Positions 8,100-16,421 of a stretch of DNA of 64,000 nucleotides are shown here, one piece after another; positions within the stretch are counted from its first letter, which is position 1; each line of letters begins with the position of its first letter. Source of the DNA: Streptomyces antibioticus (lineage in GTDB: Bacteria; Actinomycetota; Actinomycetes; Streptomycetales; Streptomycetaceae); contig NZ_KQ948424.1 in assembly GCF_001514065.1 (NCBI RefSeq), forward strand, positions 593,568 through 657,567, given 5' to 3'. Both the position numbers and the translations under genes were made by a program. Under the pieces are notes generated by a model. That model was not told where the DNA came from. It saw nothing but the letters and a program-made list of their open reading frames with translations, and did not search any database.

Positions 8100-8783
8100 T
8101 CAGGCGGGGGCGTGGGCCGGACCGGCGAGGGCCTTCTCGTACTGCATCCGGTTCAGCCGCAGGACGACGGCGATGGCGAGGGCTGCGGCCACGACGTCGA
8201 TGACGTCGGAGAACATCAGCTGCCCCACGGCATCGTAGATCTGGTCAGGGCTCTCGGCCTTGCGGTACGCGGTGGACGCGGCCCGGCCGGAGAGCAGCGC
8301 GATGACCCAGAACGTCCACCAGGTGTTGACCAGCCCGTGCGGCCTGGGCGCGCTCCAGGGGCTGCTGGCGTTCCAGATGTCCAGCGTCATCCGGCGCGGG
8401 AACCAGAGGTTGACGACCGGCACGAGCCAGCCCCAGACCACCCAGCCGCGCTTCTTCTCGTGCCCGTACGGGTCGAACACCTCGGCGTTGACGCGCACGC
8501 GGTGGAACCAGCACAGGAAGAGGACGGCGGTCGTGAGCAGCGCGACGGTCTGGGCGATGCCGGCCGCGGAGTAGAGCCGGTCGGCGAGCTCGGGCCGCCC
8601 GTCGCGGAGGGCGCCGCTCGCCAGGTCGCCGGTCACGTCGCGCACGAAGAGGCCCGACCCGAGGGCGAACAGGTCGGTGGCGATGACCACGCCGAGCCCC
8701 GCGACGGCGGCCCGTCCGAGCCCGACCGGCGACTGGAGCCAGGCGGCCGGGGCGATGAAGTGGTCATGGCGATTGTCGATCAC
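8100..8783 (-). CDS. DUF4328 multipass membrane protein
   Basis: The protein has 227 residues from GTG 8783. About five transmembrane segments are visible (AAVAGLGVVIATDLFALGSG, IAQTVALLTTAVLFLCWFHR, a middle WGWLVPVVNLWFPRR segment, TWWTFWVIALLSG and VAAALAIAVVLRL). The core WLVPVVNLWFPRRMTLDIW and the Arg residues after FHRVRVNAE fit the DUF4328 family of Streptomyces membrane proteins, whose function is unknown. A good promoter (8792-8820) ends 8 nt before the start, so the mRNA should have almost no leader. The hexosaminidase gene is upstream on the same strand. Confidence 0.85.
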   Translation of the reverse strand: MIDNRHDHFIAPAAWLQSPVGLGRAAVAGLGVVIATDLFALGSGLFVRDVTGDLASGALRDGRPELADRLYSAAGIAQTVALLTTAVLFLCWFHRVRVNAEVFDPYGHEKKRGWVVWGWLVPVVNLWFPRRMTLDIWNASSPWSAPRPHGLVNTWWTFWVIALLSGRAASTAYRKAESPDQIYDAVGQLMFSDVIDVVAAALAIAVVLRLNRMQYEKALAGPAHAPA

Positions 8784-8791
8784 GAGTGGGG

Positions 8792-8820
8792 AACATACGT
8801 TCGCCGGCTCGGTAAGTCCA
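8792..8820 (-). promoter_or_regulatory. Vegetative-type promoter for the DUF4328 gene
   Basis: Read on the minus strand, TGGACT (8820-8815) is separated by 17 bp from TATGTT (8797-8792), which lies 8 nt before GTG 8783. Hexamers and spacing fit a sigma-70-class promoter and predict a leaderless or nearly leaderless transcript. Confidence 0.6.
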
Positions 8821-8829
8821 GCCCCTTCC

Positions 8830-10497
8830 TCAACCCAGCCGGTCCGCCAGCGACTTGAACTCCGCCCAGGTCAGGGACGGCTTGTCCGCGTCCCACAGCT
8901 TCTGCACGACCGCCCGCAGCGGCAGCCGGATGCCGGCCGCGACCTGTTCCTGGGTCTGGGCGTTCGGATAGTCGCCCCACACCGCGAAGGAGCCGCCGAG
9001 GATCTGGTCGTCGTACTTGGCGTCGACCGCCTGGGTGCCCCGCACCACGCGTGGCGTCCACTGCTCGTAGATGCGCTGTCCCGTCGGGTACCAGAACTGG
9101 TTGGGCTGCCCGAGGACGTAGTAGAGGAACAGGTCGTTGTAGTTGACGAGGTCACGCCCCGCCCTCAGGTACTCGGCCGGCTGCCGCGCCCCGATCTCCT
9201 TGCCCGTCCAGTAGGCCACCTGGAGATCCTTGGCCGGCTGCACGGAGGTACCGGGGAAGAACCCGTCGTTCCAGACGCGCATCGTCTTGCCGTGCTCGCG
9301 GACCGTGTCGGCACGGTCGTTCAGCCAGCCGGTGGTGAGGTCGGCGACGGTCCCGCCGGTGCCGTAGGCCTTCCGCGCGGCGGTGGCGAGCTGCGGGTAC
9401 GACGCCTCCGGGTTCGAGGCCATCAGTGCCCGGTACTCGTCGCCGCCCAGGTTCCAGCGGTCTCCGGGGAAGAGCTCGGCGTACTCGTCCAGCAGCTCGT
9501 CGACGATCGTCGCGGCCGCGTCCTGCGAGATGTCGACCGCGCCCCGCGCCGCGACGCCCGAGGCGTTGACGAGCTGGAGACTCGGGTGCGCGGCGATGAC
9601 GGCGCCGAGATGTCCGGGCGAGTCGATCTCGGGGACGATCGTGATGTGCCGCTCGGCGGCCAGGTCGATGATCCGCTCGACCTCGGCCCCGGTCAGATGC
9701 TGATCCGACACGACCTCGGGATGCGACCGGGACTCGATCCGGAACCCCTGGTCGTCGGAGAAGTGCAGCCCCAGCTCGTTGAACTTGAGATCCCCGAGCT
9801 CCCGCACCCGGTCCTCGATCCACCCGGCGGTGTAGTGCTTGCGCGCGATGTCCAGCATGAACCCGCGCACCGGCTTGGCGGGCGCGTCCTTGACGACCCC
9901 CTCGGGCGCCGTACCCCCGTCGTGCACGGTCTGCTTCAGCGTCCGGGTCCCGTAGAACACCCCGGCGTCGGCGGGCCCGCCGATGGTGACCCGCCCGCCG
10001 CGCACGGTCATGGTGTACGACTCCGGGTCGCCCCCGGCGTCGTCGTTCAGCACGAGCCGCAGATCCCCGTCCCGCGTGTCGCTCTTCGCTCCCGCGTACG
10101 TCAGCCCCAGCTCACTCGCGACCAGCCGCCCCTCGTCGGCGAGCTGCGCGTCGCTCACGACGACCCGCTCGCCCTGCCGAGGCCGCCAACCCGGCCCACG
10201 CTCCGGGGTGTGTGCCGCGACGGCGGGGATCGTGCGCGGGGTCTGCGAGAGGGGATAGCTGCGGGTGGGACGGGGAGTGGGCGTCGGCGAGGACGCACCG
10301 GCGGAGGGCGCCGACTTCGCATCGGAGGGCCGCCGCGCCGCCGCCCCCGTGGGCCCGCTGTGATCCCCGTCCCCCGAGGCCCACACCCCGATCCCCACTC
10401 CGGCGGCAACCGTCACGGCCACGGCCGTCACGATCACGACCCGTGTCCTCACCTGCCGCGCCTTCCGTGCCGGCGCCCGACGCCTGTGCTGACTCAC
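8830..10497 (-). CDS. Beta-N-acetylhexosaminidase, glycoside hydrolase family 20, secreted
   Basis: The protein has 555 residues. A basic N-terminus is followed by a hydrophobic segment (about 20-40), which could be a signal anchor or cleaved signal, and then a Ser/Pro/Thr linker. The GH20 N-terminal domain (about 105-205) precedes the TIM barrel, which starts at GFMLDIARKHY. The catalytic Asp-Glu pair is D353-E354 in NLGGDEY; other family blocks are NELGLHFSDDQGFRIES and EIDSPGHLGA. The enzyme removes terminal N-acetylglucosamine from chitobiose and similar oligosaccharides outside the cell. A TAGGTT hexamer 6 nt before GTG 10497 suggests a leaderless transcript. I looked for a DasR-type site upstream and found no convincing one. 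Confidence 0.93.
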   Translation of the reverse strand: MSQHRRRAPARKARQVRTRVVIVTAVAVTVAAGVGIGVWASGDGDHSGPTGAAARRPSDAKSAPSAGASSPTPTPRPTRSYPLSQTPRTIPAVAAHTPERGPGWRPRQGERVVVSDAQLADEGRLVASELGLTYAGAKSDTRDGDLRLVLNDDAGGDPESYTMTVRGGRVTIGGPADAGVFYGTRTLKQTVHDGGTAPEGVVKDAPAKPVRGFMLDIARKHYTAGWIEDRVRELGDLKFNELGLHFSDDQGFRIESRSHPEVVSDQHLTGAEVERIIDLAAERHITIVPEIDSPGHLGAVIAAHPSLQLVNASGVAARGAVDISQDAAATIVDELLDEYAELFPGDRWNLGGDEYRALMASNPEASYPQLATAARKAYGTGGTVADLTTGWLNDRADTVREHGKTMRVWNDGFFPGTSVQPAKDLQVAYWTGKEIGARQPAEYLRAGRDLVNYNDLFLYYVLGQPNQFWYPTGQRIYEQWTPRVVRGTQAVDAKYDDQILGGSFAVWGDYPNAQTQEQVAAGIRLPLRAVVQKLWDADKPSLTWAEFKSLADRLG

Positions 10498-10652
10498 GAA
10501 CCCAACCTAGGACGTAGGGGTGGCCGAAGCTGTCCACCACACGTTCCGAAACTCTCCCGTGCGAGTGAAATTCGGGCATCCGTCGGACACGTCACGTCCA
10601 CTCTCGATAGCGTGACGTCACACCTCTCCCAGCATCCCCTGCCGAAACACAC

Positions 10653-11222
10653 GTGACGCCCACACACCTTCCCGGCCGAGTCGCCATACCGGCGCTGCCC
10701 ACCGTCCTCGACGCCTTCAACATCGCCCCGGCCGACGAGGCCCGCAAGCTCCTCCTCACCTGTCTCCGCAGCCTCCGCTGGGCCGACCGCATCACCGCCC
10801 ACCGCCCCTACCCGGACGCCCCCGCCCTACTCGCCGCGTCCGACGAAGCGGCGTACGACCTGACTCCGGCGGACCTGTCGGAGGCCCTGGCGGGCGAGAC
10901 CTTGACGACATTGCCGGACGAGACGTACGACATCGCCTATATGGCACTTGATGCCGCGCATGCCGCATACGAGGCGAAGTTCGGACATGCGTTCGTGATC
11001 TGCCTGGAGGGTCTGTCCACGGGCGAGGCCCTGGACCACGTACTCGCGGCTATCAGGTCACGATTGACGAACGACCTGGAGGAGGAACGGGTAGTGGCGG
11101 CGGAAGAGCTGCGGCGCCTTGCAAGGGAACGGCTCGTCGGGATGCTCAGGGGCGCGGGGAACTGCGCGACCAGCCACAACGAACCCGCACCCGGCACACA
11201 ACTGCACACCCCACCCCATTAG
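10653..11222 (+). CDS. OHCU-decarboxylase-like protein lacking the usual active-site motif
   Basis: The protein has 189 residues from GTG 10653. The fold signature of 2-oxo-4-hydroxy-4-carboxy-5-ureidoimidazoline decarboxylase is clear: N-terminal FNIAPADEARKLLLTCL, then RPYPDAPALLAAS, then YEAKFGHAFVICLEG and a C-terminal RRLARERLVGML. The segment that normally carries HPRIG, with the catalytic His, and the following S-x2-E-Q motif is replaced by ALAGETLTTLPDETYD. The expected catalytic residues therefore appear absent. No urate-pathway gene is nearby; the gene stands upstream of sdhC and divergent from the hexosaminidase. It may be an inactive or re-purposed relative. The last 25 residues are poorly ordered (Asn/Pro/Thr/His). 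Confidence 0.78.
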   Translation: MTPTHLPGRVAIPALPTVLDAFNIAPADEARKLLLTCLRSLRWADRITAHRPYPDAPALLAASDEAAYDLTPADLSEALAGETLTTLPDETYDIAYMALDAAHAAYEAKFGHAFVICLEGLSTGEALDHVLAAIRSRLTNDLEEERVVAAEELRRLARERLVGMLRGAGNCATSHNEPAPGTQLHTPPH

Positions 11223-11391
11223 CCGCAAAGCTCACCCATACGCATGCCACTTTGATCACACCGGTAGGCCCGACGTAAGCCCCGCAGGCAACCGTCGCTA
11301 CGATGCTGGGGGCCGGTGGACCGTACCCGGCCGGGCCCGACCGACAGCACAAGCCGGCGCGGCCCCAATCCCCGCTCCCGGAGGGACTTCC
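11223..11391 (+). promoter_or_regulatory. Leader and promoter region of sdhCDAB
   Basis: These 169 bp contain no gene. TACGAT at 11299-11304 is a good Streptomyces -10 hexamer. No strong -35 lies 17-18 bp upstream. This would give an sdhC leader of about 80 nt. The ribosome-binding site GGAGGGA lies at 11380-11386. Confidence 0.4.
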
Positions 11392-11772
11392 GTGCCGGCT
11401 GGAACGCTGTACCGCGGCCGGGAAGGAATGTGGTCCTGGGTGGCTCACCGAGTCACCGGCGTCCTCATCTTCTTCTTCCTGTTCGTTCACGTGCTGGACA
11501 CCGCTCTCGTCCGTGTCTCCCCTGAGGACTACGACAGGGTCGTAGCCACGTACAAGACGCCGATCGTCGCCGTGCTGGAGTACGGCCTCGTCGCCGCCAT
11601 CCTCTTCCACGCGCTCAATGGCCTGCGGATCATCGCTGTCGACTTCTGGTCGAAGGGCCCCCGCTTCCAGAAGCAGATGCTGTGGTCCGTCGTCGGCCTG
11701 TGGGTCGTGCTGATGATCGGGGCGATCTACCCCGTCCTCGGCCACGCCGCTCGTGAACTGTTCGGGAGCTGA
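11392..11772 (+). CDS. sdhC: Succinate dehydrogenase cytochrome b556 subunit
   Basis: The protein has 126 residues from GTG 11392, with GGAGGGA 5 nt upstream. Three transmembrane helices are visible (about 20-40, 65-85 and 100-120). The haem-ligating family motif appears as the histidine in FFFLFVHVLDTAL, preceded by WSWVAHRVTGV, which is the SdhC signature H-R-x-T-G. It anchors the catalytic SdhA/SdhB dimer in the membrane and passes electrons to menaquinone. It is the first gene of sdhCDAB, with sdhD beginning 5 bp after its stop. Confidence 0.96.
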   Translation: MPAGTLYRGREGMWSWVAHRVTGVLIFFFLFVHVLDTALVRVSPEDYDRVVATYKTPIVAVLEYGLVAAILFHALNGLRIIAVDFWSKGPRFQKQMLWSVVGLWVVLMIGAIYPVLGHAARELFGS

Positions 11773-11777
11773 CGCGT

Positions 11778-12266
11778 ATGTCCACCACCGAGAAGACCGC
11801 TGACGTCTCGGGCATCGGCCCCGTCGAGGGCGCCGACGTCTACAGCGTCGACCACCCGGCCCCCCTCATCGAGGCGCCGCGCAAGCGCACCAAGAAGACC
11901 CCGAAGTCCACGCGGGGCAACTTCGAGATGGCGGCCTGGCTGTTCATGCGCCTGTCCGGCGTCGTGCTCGTCGTCCTCGTCATCGGCCACCTGCTGATCC
12001 AGCTCGTGCTGGACGGCGGCGTGTCGAAGATCGGCTTCGCGTTCGTCGCGGGCCGCTGGGCCTCGCCGTTCTGGCAGGTCTGGGACCTGTTGATGCTGTG
12101 GCTGGCGATGCTGCACGGCGCCAACGGCCTGCGCACGGTCATCAACGACTACGCGGAGCGCGCGAACACCCGGCTGTGGCTCAAGGGCCTGCTCTACACC
12201 GCCACGGTGTTCACCATCCTGCTGGGCACGCTGGTGATCTTCACCTTCGACCCGAACATCCGCTAG
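11778..12266 (+). CDS. sdhD: Succinate dehydrogenase hydrophobic membrane anchor subunit
   Basis: The protein has 162 residues. A hydrophilic N-terminal arm of about 50 residues precedes three membrane helices (near [39 protein letters not shown] and [20 protein letters not shown]). The histidines in VIGHLL and MLHGANGLR fit haem b and quinone-site positions of this family. With SdhC it forms the membrane domain of complex II. The gene follows sdhC by 5 bp and precedes sdhA by 23 bp. Confidence 0.95.
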   Translation: MSTTEKTADVSGIGPVEGADVYSVDHPAPLIEAPRKRTKKTPKSTRGNFEMAAWLFMRLSGVVLVVLVIGHLLIQLVLDGGVSKIGFAFVAGRWASPFWQVWDLLMLWLAMLHGANGLRTVINDYAERANTRLWLKGLLYTATVFTILLGTLVIFTFDPNIR

Positions 12267-12289
12267 GCACGGGGCTGAGGCAACCACTC

Positions 12290-14044
12290 ATGAAGATCCA
12301 CAAGTACGACACCGTCATCGTCGGCGCCGGTGGCGCCGGTATGCGCGCCGCCATCGAGTCGACGAAGCGCAGCCGCACCGCCGTGCTGACCAAGCTGTAC
12401 CCCACCCGCTCCCACACGGGCGCCGCGCAGGGCGGCATGGCCGCCGCGCTGGCCAACGTGGAGGAGGACAACTGGGAGTGGCACACCTTCGACACGGTCA
12501 AGGGCGGTGACTACCTGGTCGACCAGGACGCCGCCGAGATCCTGGCGAAGGAGGCCATCGACGCCGTCCTCGACCTGGAGAAGATGGGCCTGCCGTTCAA
12601 CCGGACGCCCGACGGGACGATCGACCAGCGCCGCTTCGGCGGTCACAGCCGGAACCACGGTGAGGCCCCGGTCCGCCGCTCCTGCTACGCGGCCGACCGC
12701 ACCGGCCACATGATCCTCCAGACGCTGTACCAGAACTGCGTGAAGGAGGGCGTGGAGTTCTTCAACGAGTTCTACGTCCTCGACCAGCTGATCACCGAGG
12801 TCGACGGCGTCAAGAAGTCGGCCGGTGTGGTGGCGTACGAGCTGGCCACCGGCGAGATCCACATCTTCCAGGCGAAGGCCGTGATCTACGCCTCCGGCGG
12901 CACCGGCAAGTTCTTCAAGGTGACGTCCAACGCGCACACCCTGACCGGTGACGGCCAGGCCGCCGTCTACCGCCGTGGTCTGCCGCTGGAGGACATGGAG
13001 TTCTTCCAGTTCCACCCGACCGGCATCTGGCGCATGGGCATCCTGCTGACGGAGGGCGCCCGTGGTGAGGGCGGCATCCTCCGCAACAAGGACGGCGAGC
13101 GCTTCATGGAGAAGTACGCGCCGGTCATGAAGGACCTCGCGTCCCGTGACGTCGTGTCCCGCTCCATCTACACGGAGATCCGCGAGGGCCGCGGCTGCGG
13201 TCCCGAGGGCGACCACGTCTACCTCGACCTCACGCACCTCCCGCCGGAGCAGCTGGACGCCAAGCTCCCGGACATCACCGAGTTCGCGCGCACCTACCTC
13301 GGCATCGAGCCCTACACGGACCCGATCCCGATCCAGCCCACCGCGCACTACGCCATGGGCGGCATCCCGACCAACGTCGAGGGTGAGGTCCTGGCGGACA
13401 ACACGACGGTCGTCCCGGGCCTGTACGCGGCCGGCGAGGTGGCCTGCGTGTCGGTGCACGGCGCCAACCGTCTCGGCACCAACTCGCTCCTGGACATCAA
13501 CGTGTTCGGCCGCCGCGCGGGCATCGCCGCCGCCGAGTACAGCCACACGGCCGACTTCGTCGAGCTGCCGGAGAACCCGGCCGAGTTCGTGGTCGAGCAG
13601 GTCGAGCGGCTGCGCAACTCGACGGGCACGGAGCGCGTGTCGGTCATCCGTCGCGAGCTGCAGGAGGCCATGGACGCCAACGTCATGGTGTTCCGCACCG
13701 AGCAGACGATCAAGACGGCGGTCGAGAAGATCGCGGAGCTGCGCGAGCGCTACAAGAACGTCGCGATCCAGGACAAGGGCCGTCGCTTCAACACGGACCT
13801 GCTGGAGGCGATCGAGCTCGGCAACCTGCTGGACCTCGCCGAGGTCATGGCGGTGTCGGCCCTCGCCCGCAAGGAGTCCCGCGGCGGTCACTACCGCGAG
13901 GACTACCCCAACCGCGACGACGTCAACTTCATGCGCCACACCATGGCGTACCGCGAGGTCGGCGACGACGGCACCGAGTCCATCCGTCTCGACTACAAGC
14001 CGGTCGTCCAGACCCGCTACCAGCCGATGGAGCGTAAGTACTGA
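12290..14044 (+). CDS. sdhA: Succinate dehydrogenase flavoprotein subunit
   Basis: The protein has 584 residues from ATG 12290, with a GGGGCTGAGG ribosome-binding region 9 nt upstream. The N-terminal Rossmann motif is [16 protein letters not shown]. The covalent FAD histidine lies in [11 protein letters not shown], and the substrate region includes [13 protein letters not shown]. SdhA oxidises succinate to fumarate, linking the TCA cycle to the respiratory chain. Its TGA overlaps the ATG of sdhB by one base, so translation is coupled. Length and motifs are normal for the family. Confidence 0.98.
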   Translation: MKIHKYDTVIVGAGGAGMRAAIESTKRSRTAVLTKLYPTRSHTGAAQGGMAAALANVEEDNWEWHTFDTVKGGDYLVDQDAAEILAKEAIDAVLDLEKMGLPFNRTPDGTIDQRRFGGHSRNHGEAPVRRSCYAADRTGHMILQTLYQNCVKEGVEFFNEFYVLDQLITEVDGVKKSAGVVAYELATGEIHIFQAKAVIYASGGTGKFFKVTSNAHTLTGDGQAAVYRRGLPLEDMEFFQFHPTGIWRMGILLTEGARGEGGILRNKDGERFMEKYAPVMKDLASRDVVSRSIYTEIREGRGCGPEGDHVYLDLTHLPPEQLDAKLPDITEFARTYLGIEPYTDPIPIQPTAHYAMGGIPTNVEGEVLADNTTVVPGLYAAGEVACVSVHGANRLGTNSLLDINVFGRRAGIAAAEYSHTADFVELPENPAEFVVEQVERLRNSTGTERVSVIRRELQEAMDANVMVFRTEQTIKTAVEKIAELRERYKNVAIQDKGRRFNTDLLEAIELGNLLDLAEVMAVSALARKESRGGHYREDYPNRDDVNFMRHTMAYREVGDDGTESIRLDYKPVVQTRYQPMERKY

Positions 14045-14805
14045 TGGCTACCCCTGTTCTGGACAAGGTCGAGGCGGAGTCCGCGGCCTCTCCCTACATC
14101 ACCGTCACCTTCCGGGTCCGCCGCTTCAACCCGGAGGTCTCCGGCGAGGCGACCTGGGAAGACTTCCAGCTGGAGATCGACCCCAAGGAGCGTGTCCTCG
14201 ACGGTCTCCACAAGATCAAGTGGGACCTGGACGGCACGCTGACGTTCCGCCGCTCCTGCGCCCACGGCATCTGCGGCTCGGACGCGATGAGGATCAACGG
14301 CAAGAACCGTCTTGCCTGCAAGACCCTCATCAAGGACATCAACCCCGAGAAGCCGATCACGGTCGAGCCGATCAAGGGTCTGACGGTCCTGAAGGACCTG
14401 GTCGTCGACATGGAGCCGTTCTTCCAGGCGTACCGCGACGTGATGCCCTTCCTCATCACGAAGGACACGAACGAGCCGACGCGCGAGCGTCTCCAGACGG
14501 CCGAGGACCGCGAGCGCTTCGACGACACGACGAAGTGCATCCTCTGCGCGGCCTGCACGTCCTCGTGCCCAGTCTTCTGGAACGACGGCCAGTACTTCGG
14601 CCCGGCGGCGATCGTGAACGCCCACCGCTTCATCTTCGACAGCCGTGACGAGGCGGGCGAACAGCGCCTGGAGATCCTCAACGACCGCGACGGCGTCTGG
14701 CGCTGCCGCACCACCTTCAACTGCACGGACGCCTGCCCGCGCGGCATCGAGGTCACGAAGGCGATCGCCGAGGTGAAGAAGGCCCTGATCACGCGCCGGT
14801 TCTGA
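14044..14805 (+). CDS. sdhB: Succinate dehydrogenase iron-sulfur subunit
   Basis: The protein has 253 residues. Cysteine sets for three clusters are visible: SCAHGICGSDAM (2Fe-2S), CILCAACTSSCPVFW (4Fe-4S) and CRTTFNCTDACPRGIEV (3Fe-4S, sharing cysteines with the 4Fe-4S set). It carries electrons from SdhA flavin to the quinone site. The start codon overlaps the sdhA stop. A hairpin follows at 14841, closing the operon. Confidence 0.98.
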   Translation: MATPVLDKVEAESAASPYITVTFRVRRFNPEVSGEATWEDFQLEIDPKERVLDGLHKIKWDLDGTLTFRRSCAHGICGSDAMRINGKNRLACKTLIKDINPEKPITVEPIKGLTVLKDLVVDMEPFFQAYRDVMPFLITKDTNEPTRERLQTAEDRERFDDTTKCILCAACTSSCPVFWNDGQYFGPAAIVNAHRFIFDSRDEAGEQRLEILNDRDGVWRCRTTFNCTDACPRGIEVTKAIAEVKKALITRRF

Positions 14806-14840
14806 GCTCAGATCCGGTACGGCATTCCGTACGGCTGCGA

Positions 14841-14870
14841 GGGCCCCGTTTCCGTTGGGAACGGGGTCCT
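14841..14870 (+). terminator. Probable terminator of the sdh operon
   Basis: GGCCCCGTTTCC (14842-14853) and GGGAACGGGGTCC (14857-14869) form a strong stem with a very short loop, 36 bp after sdhB. No T-tract follows, which is common in Streptomyces. Confidence 0.6.
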
Positions 14871-14971
14871 CTGGCGTGGGGGCACCCGTTTGGGTGAACG
14901 TGATCGTTAGGGACATACCGGTGATGCTCGGCATACGATGATGCTCTCGGCACCACCCACAGGAGGCACCG

Positions 14972-15583
14972 ATGTCCGCAGCAGCCGTCGAGCAGCAGCC
15001 GCACGCCGACATCTCGCTGACGGCCCTGGCCGAAGAGATCATGGAACGCCACCCGGGGTATCGCGTCGAGATCATCGGAGGCCAGATCCTCGTGACCCCG
15101 TCCCCGGACGCTGCCCACGCCAGGGTTTTGACCGACCTTGTATTGCCTTTCGCCATGGCCGGGCTCCACGGGGGTGACTCAGCAGTCCTTCAGAACGTCA
15201 GCATCTGGCTCCCCGACGCTCCCGAGGACTTCGCCACTCCCGACCTCTGTGTCGTCGACGCGGACATCGACGACCACCACATCGAGCGCAACTGCTACGA
15301 CCCCATCGCCTTCCGGCTGGTCCTGGAGGTTACCTCCAGCAACTGGACGACCGACCTGCACCGCAAGGCCACCGCCTACGCCGACGCTGGTGTCCCGGTC
15401 TACGTGATCGTCGATCGCAAGCATCAGCGCCTACACATCCTCACTGACCCTGCCGAGGATGAGTACGCCACCCACCGCTTGTACTCCCCGGGCGAGATGG
15501 TCACCCTGCCCGACTCCATTGGGGCACAGGTCAAGCTCGATGTCGCGGGACTCCTGAAGTCAGGCCAGCCGAAGATCGACTGA
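14972..15583 (+). CDS. Uma2-family (DUF820) putative PD-(D/E)XK nuclease-fold protein
   Basis: The protein has 203 residues from ATG 14972, with AGGAGG 7 nt upstream. The nuclease-like core is visible as ATPDLCVVDADI, then LVLEVTSSNWTTDLHRKATA and YADAGVPVYVIVDRKH. These supply the Asp, Glu and Lys expected of a PD-(D/E)XK site. The family is abundant in Streptomyces and cyanobacteria. Nuclease activity is assumed from the fold and has rarely been shown. There is no partner gene, and it stands alone between the sdh operon and a secreted protein gene. Confidence 0.85.
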   Translation: MSAAAVEQQPHADISLTALAEEIMERHPGYRVEIIGGQILVTPSPDAAHARVLTDLVLPFAMAGLHGGDSAVLQNVSIWLPDAPEDFATPDLCVVDADIDDHHIERNCYDPIAFRLVLEVTSSNWTTDLHRKATAYADAGVPVYVIVDRKHQRLHILTDPAEDEYATHRLYSPGEMVTLPDSIGAQVKLDVAGLLKSGQPKID

Positions 15584-15644
15584 GATCCGGCCAACTCTCC
15601 TGTGACACCTGGGAGTTGTGTGACGCAAGTTGCACACTGACCCC

Positions 15645-16421
15645 ATGCCCCTCCTGAAAAAGGCCGCCGCCACCCTCTCCGCCACCGCGGCCCTCCTGCT
15701 CGCGCTCCCCACGACCTCCTCGGCGACGCCCGCCCCACACGGCACCCTCGCCCGCGAGACCTTCGACCGTCTCCCCCTCGGCCCGGTGTCGAAGGGCCAC
15801 GGATGGACCGCGGACACCGCCCATGGCACCCTCACCGTCGCACCCGGCTCCAGCGGCCACGGCCGTGAACTCCGGCTCCGCACCGAGGGCAACGGCCACG
15901 CCTTCCTCGTCTTCCCGGATCTGACCGCCCCCGGCAACAGCTACTGGGCGCGGCTGCGGCTGAGGGTGGACGCCTTTCCCGTCGCCCCCGACTGGGCGCA
16001 CTGGACGATCGCCGAAGCGTCCGGGACCGACTCGCCCACCCTCGTCCGCCCGCTCGGCGGCCAGTACGCCCCCACCGACCACGGCAACTTCTGGGGCGTG
16101 GGTTCGGATCTCGGCCCGACCGGTGACTGGACCTCCTGGAAGACCTCCGCCCCGGCCACGGCGGGCACGTGGCAGTGCGTCGAGTTCCACCTGGATGCCA
16201 CGGACAACCGCGTCACCGCCTACTTCGACGGCGTCGAGCAGCCCGACCTGACCGTGTCGACGGACCAACACGGCGGCTCCGCCGACCCGTTCACCTTCCC
16301 GGCCTTCGACAAGCTCAAGATCGGCTGGCAGCTGTACCAGGCCGCCCCGACCCCCTCCTCGTACGACCTCCGTCTCGACGACATCGCCGTGAGCACCCGG
16401 CGGGTGGGTGGCTGCGGCTAG
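15645..16421 (+). CDS. Secreted beta-sandwich protein, possibly carbohydrate-active
   Basis: The protein has 258 residues from ATG 15645. A signal peptide is clear (MPLLKKAAATLSATAALLL, cleavage after about SSATPA). The mature protein has the alternating hydrophobic pattern of a jelly-roll (HAFLVFPDLTAPGNSYWARL, WQCVEFHLDATDNRVTAYFD, LKIGWQLYQ). This resembles Cip1-like and polysaccharide-lyase-like proteins found near cellulases, but I cannot confirm the family. Its stop codon shares the tetranucleotide CTAG with the stop of the convergent DUF4132 gene. Confidence 0.7.
   Translation: MPLLKKAAATLSATAALLLALPTTSSATPAPHGTLARETFDRLPLGPVSKGHGWTADTAHGTLTVAPGSSGHGRELRLRTEGNGHAFLVFPDLTAPGNSYWARLRLRVDAFPVAPDWAHWTIAEASGTDSPTLVRPLGGQYAPTDHGNFWGVGSDLGPTGDWTSWKTSAPATAGTWQCVEFHLDATDNRVTAYFDGVEQPDLTVSTDQHGGSADPFTFPAFDKLKIGWQLYQAAPTPSSYDLRLDDIAVSTRRVGGCG

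Noticed and set aside
10498-10652. Possible DasR (GlcNAc-responsive) operator upstream of the hexosaminidase gene
   Set aside because: GTGG/CCAC elements exist near 10519-10540, but they do not match the ACTGGTCTAGACCACT-type consensus closely enough.
12263-13939. 558-codon open frame antisense to sdhA
   Set aside because: Shadow frame; sdhA on the plus strand is unambiguous and this frame has no recognisable fold.
13146-14648. 500-codon open frame in another phase across sdhA/sdhB
   Set aside because: Ser/Thr/Arg-rich frame-shifted reading of two certain genes.
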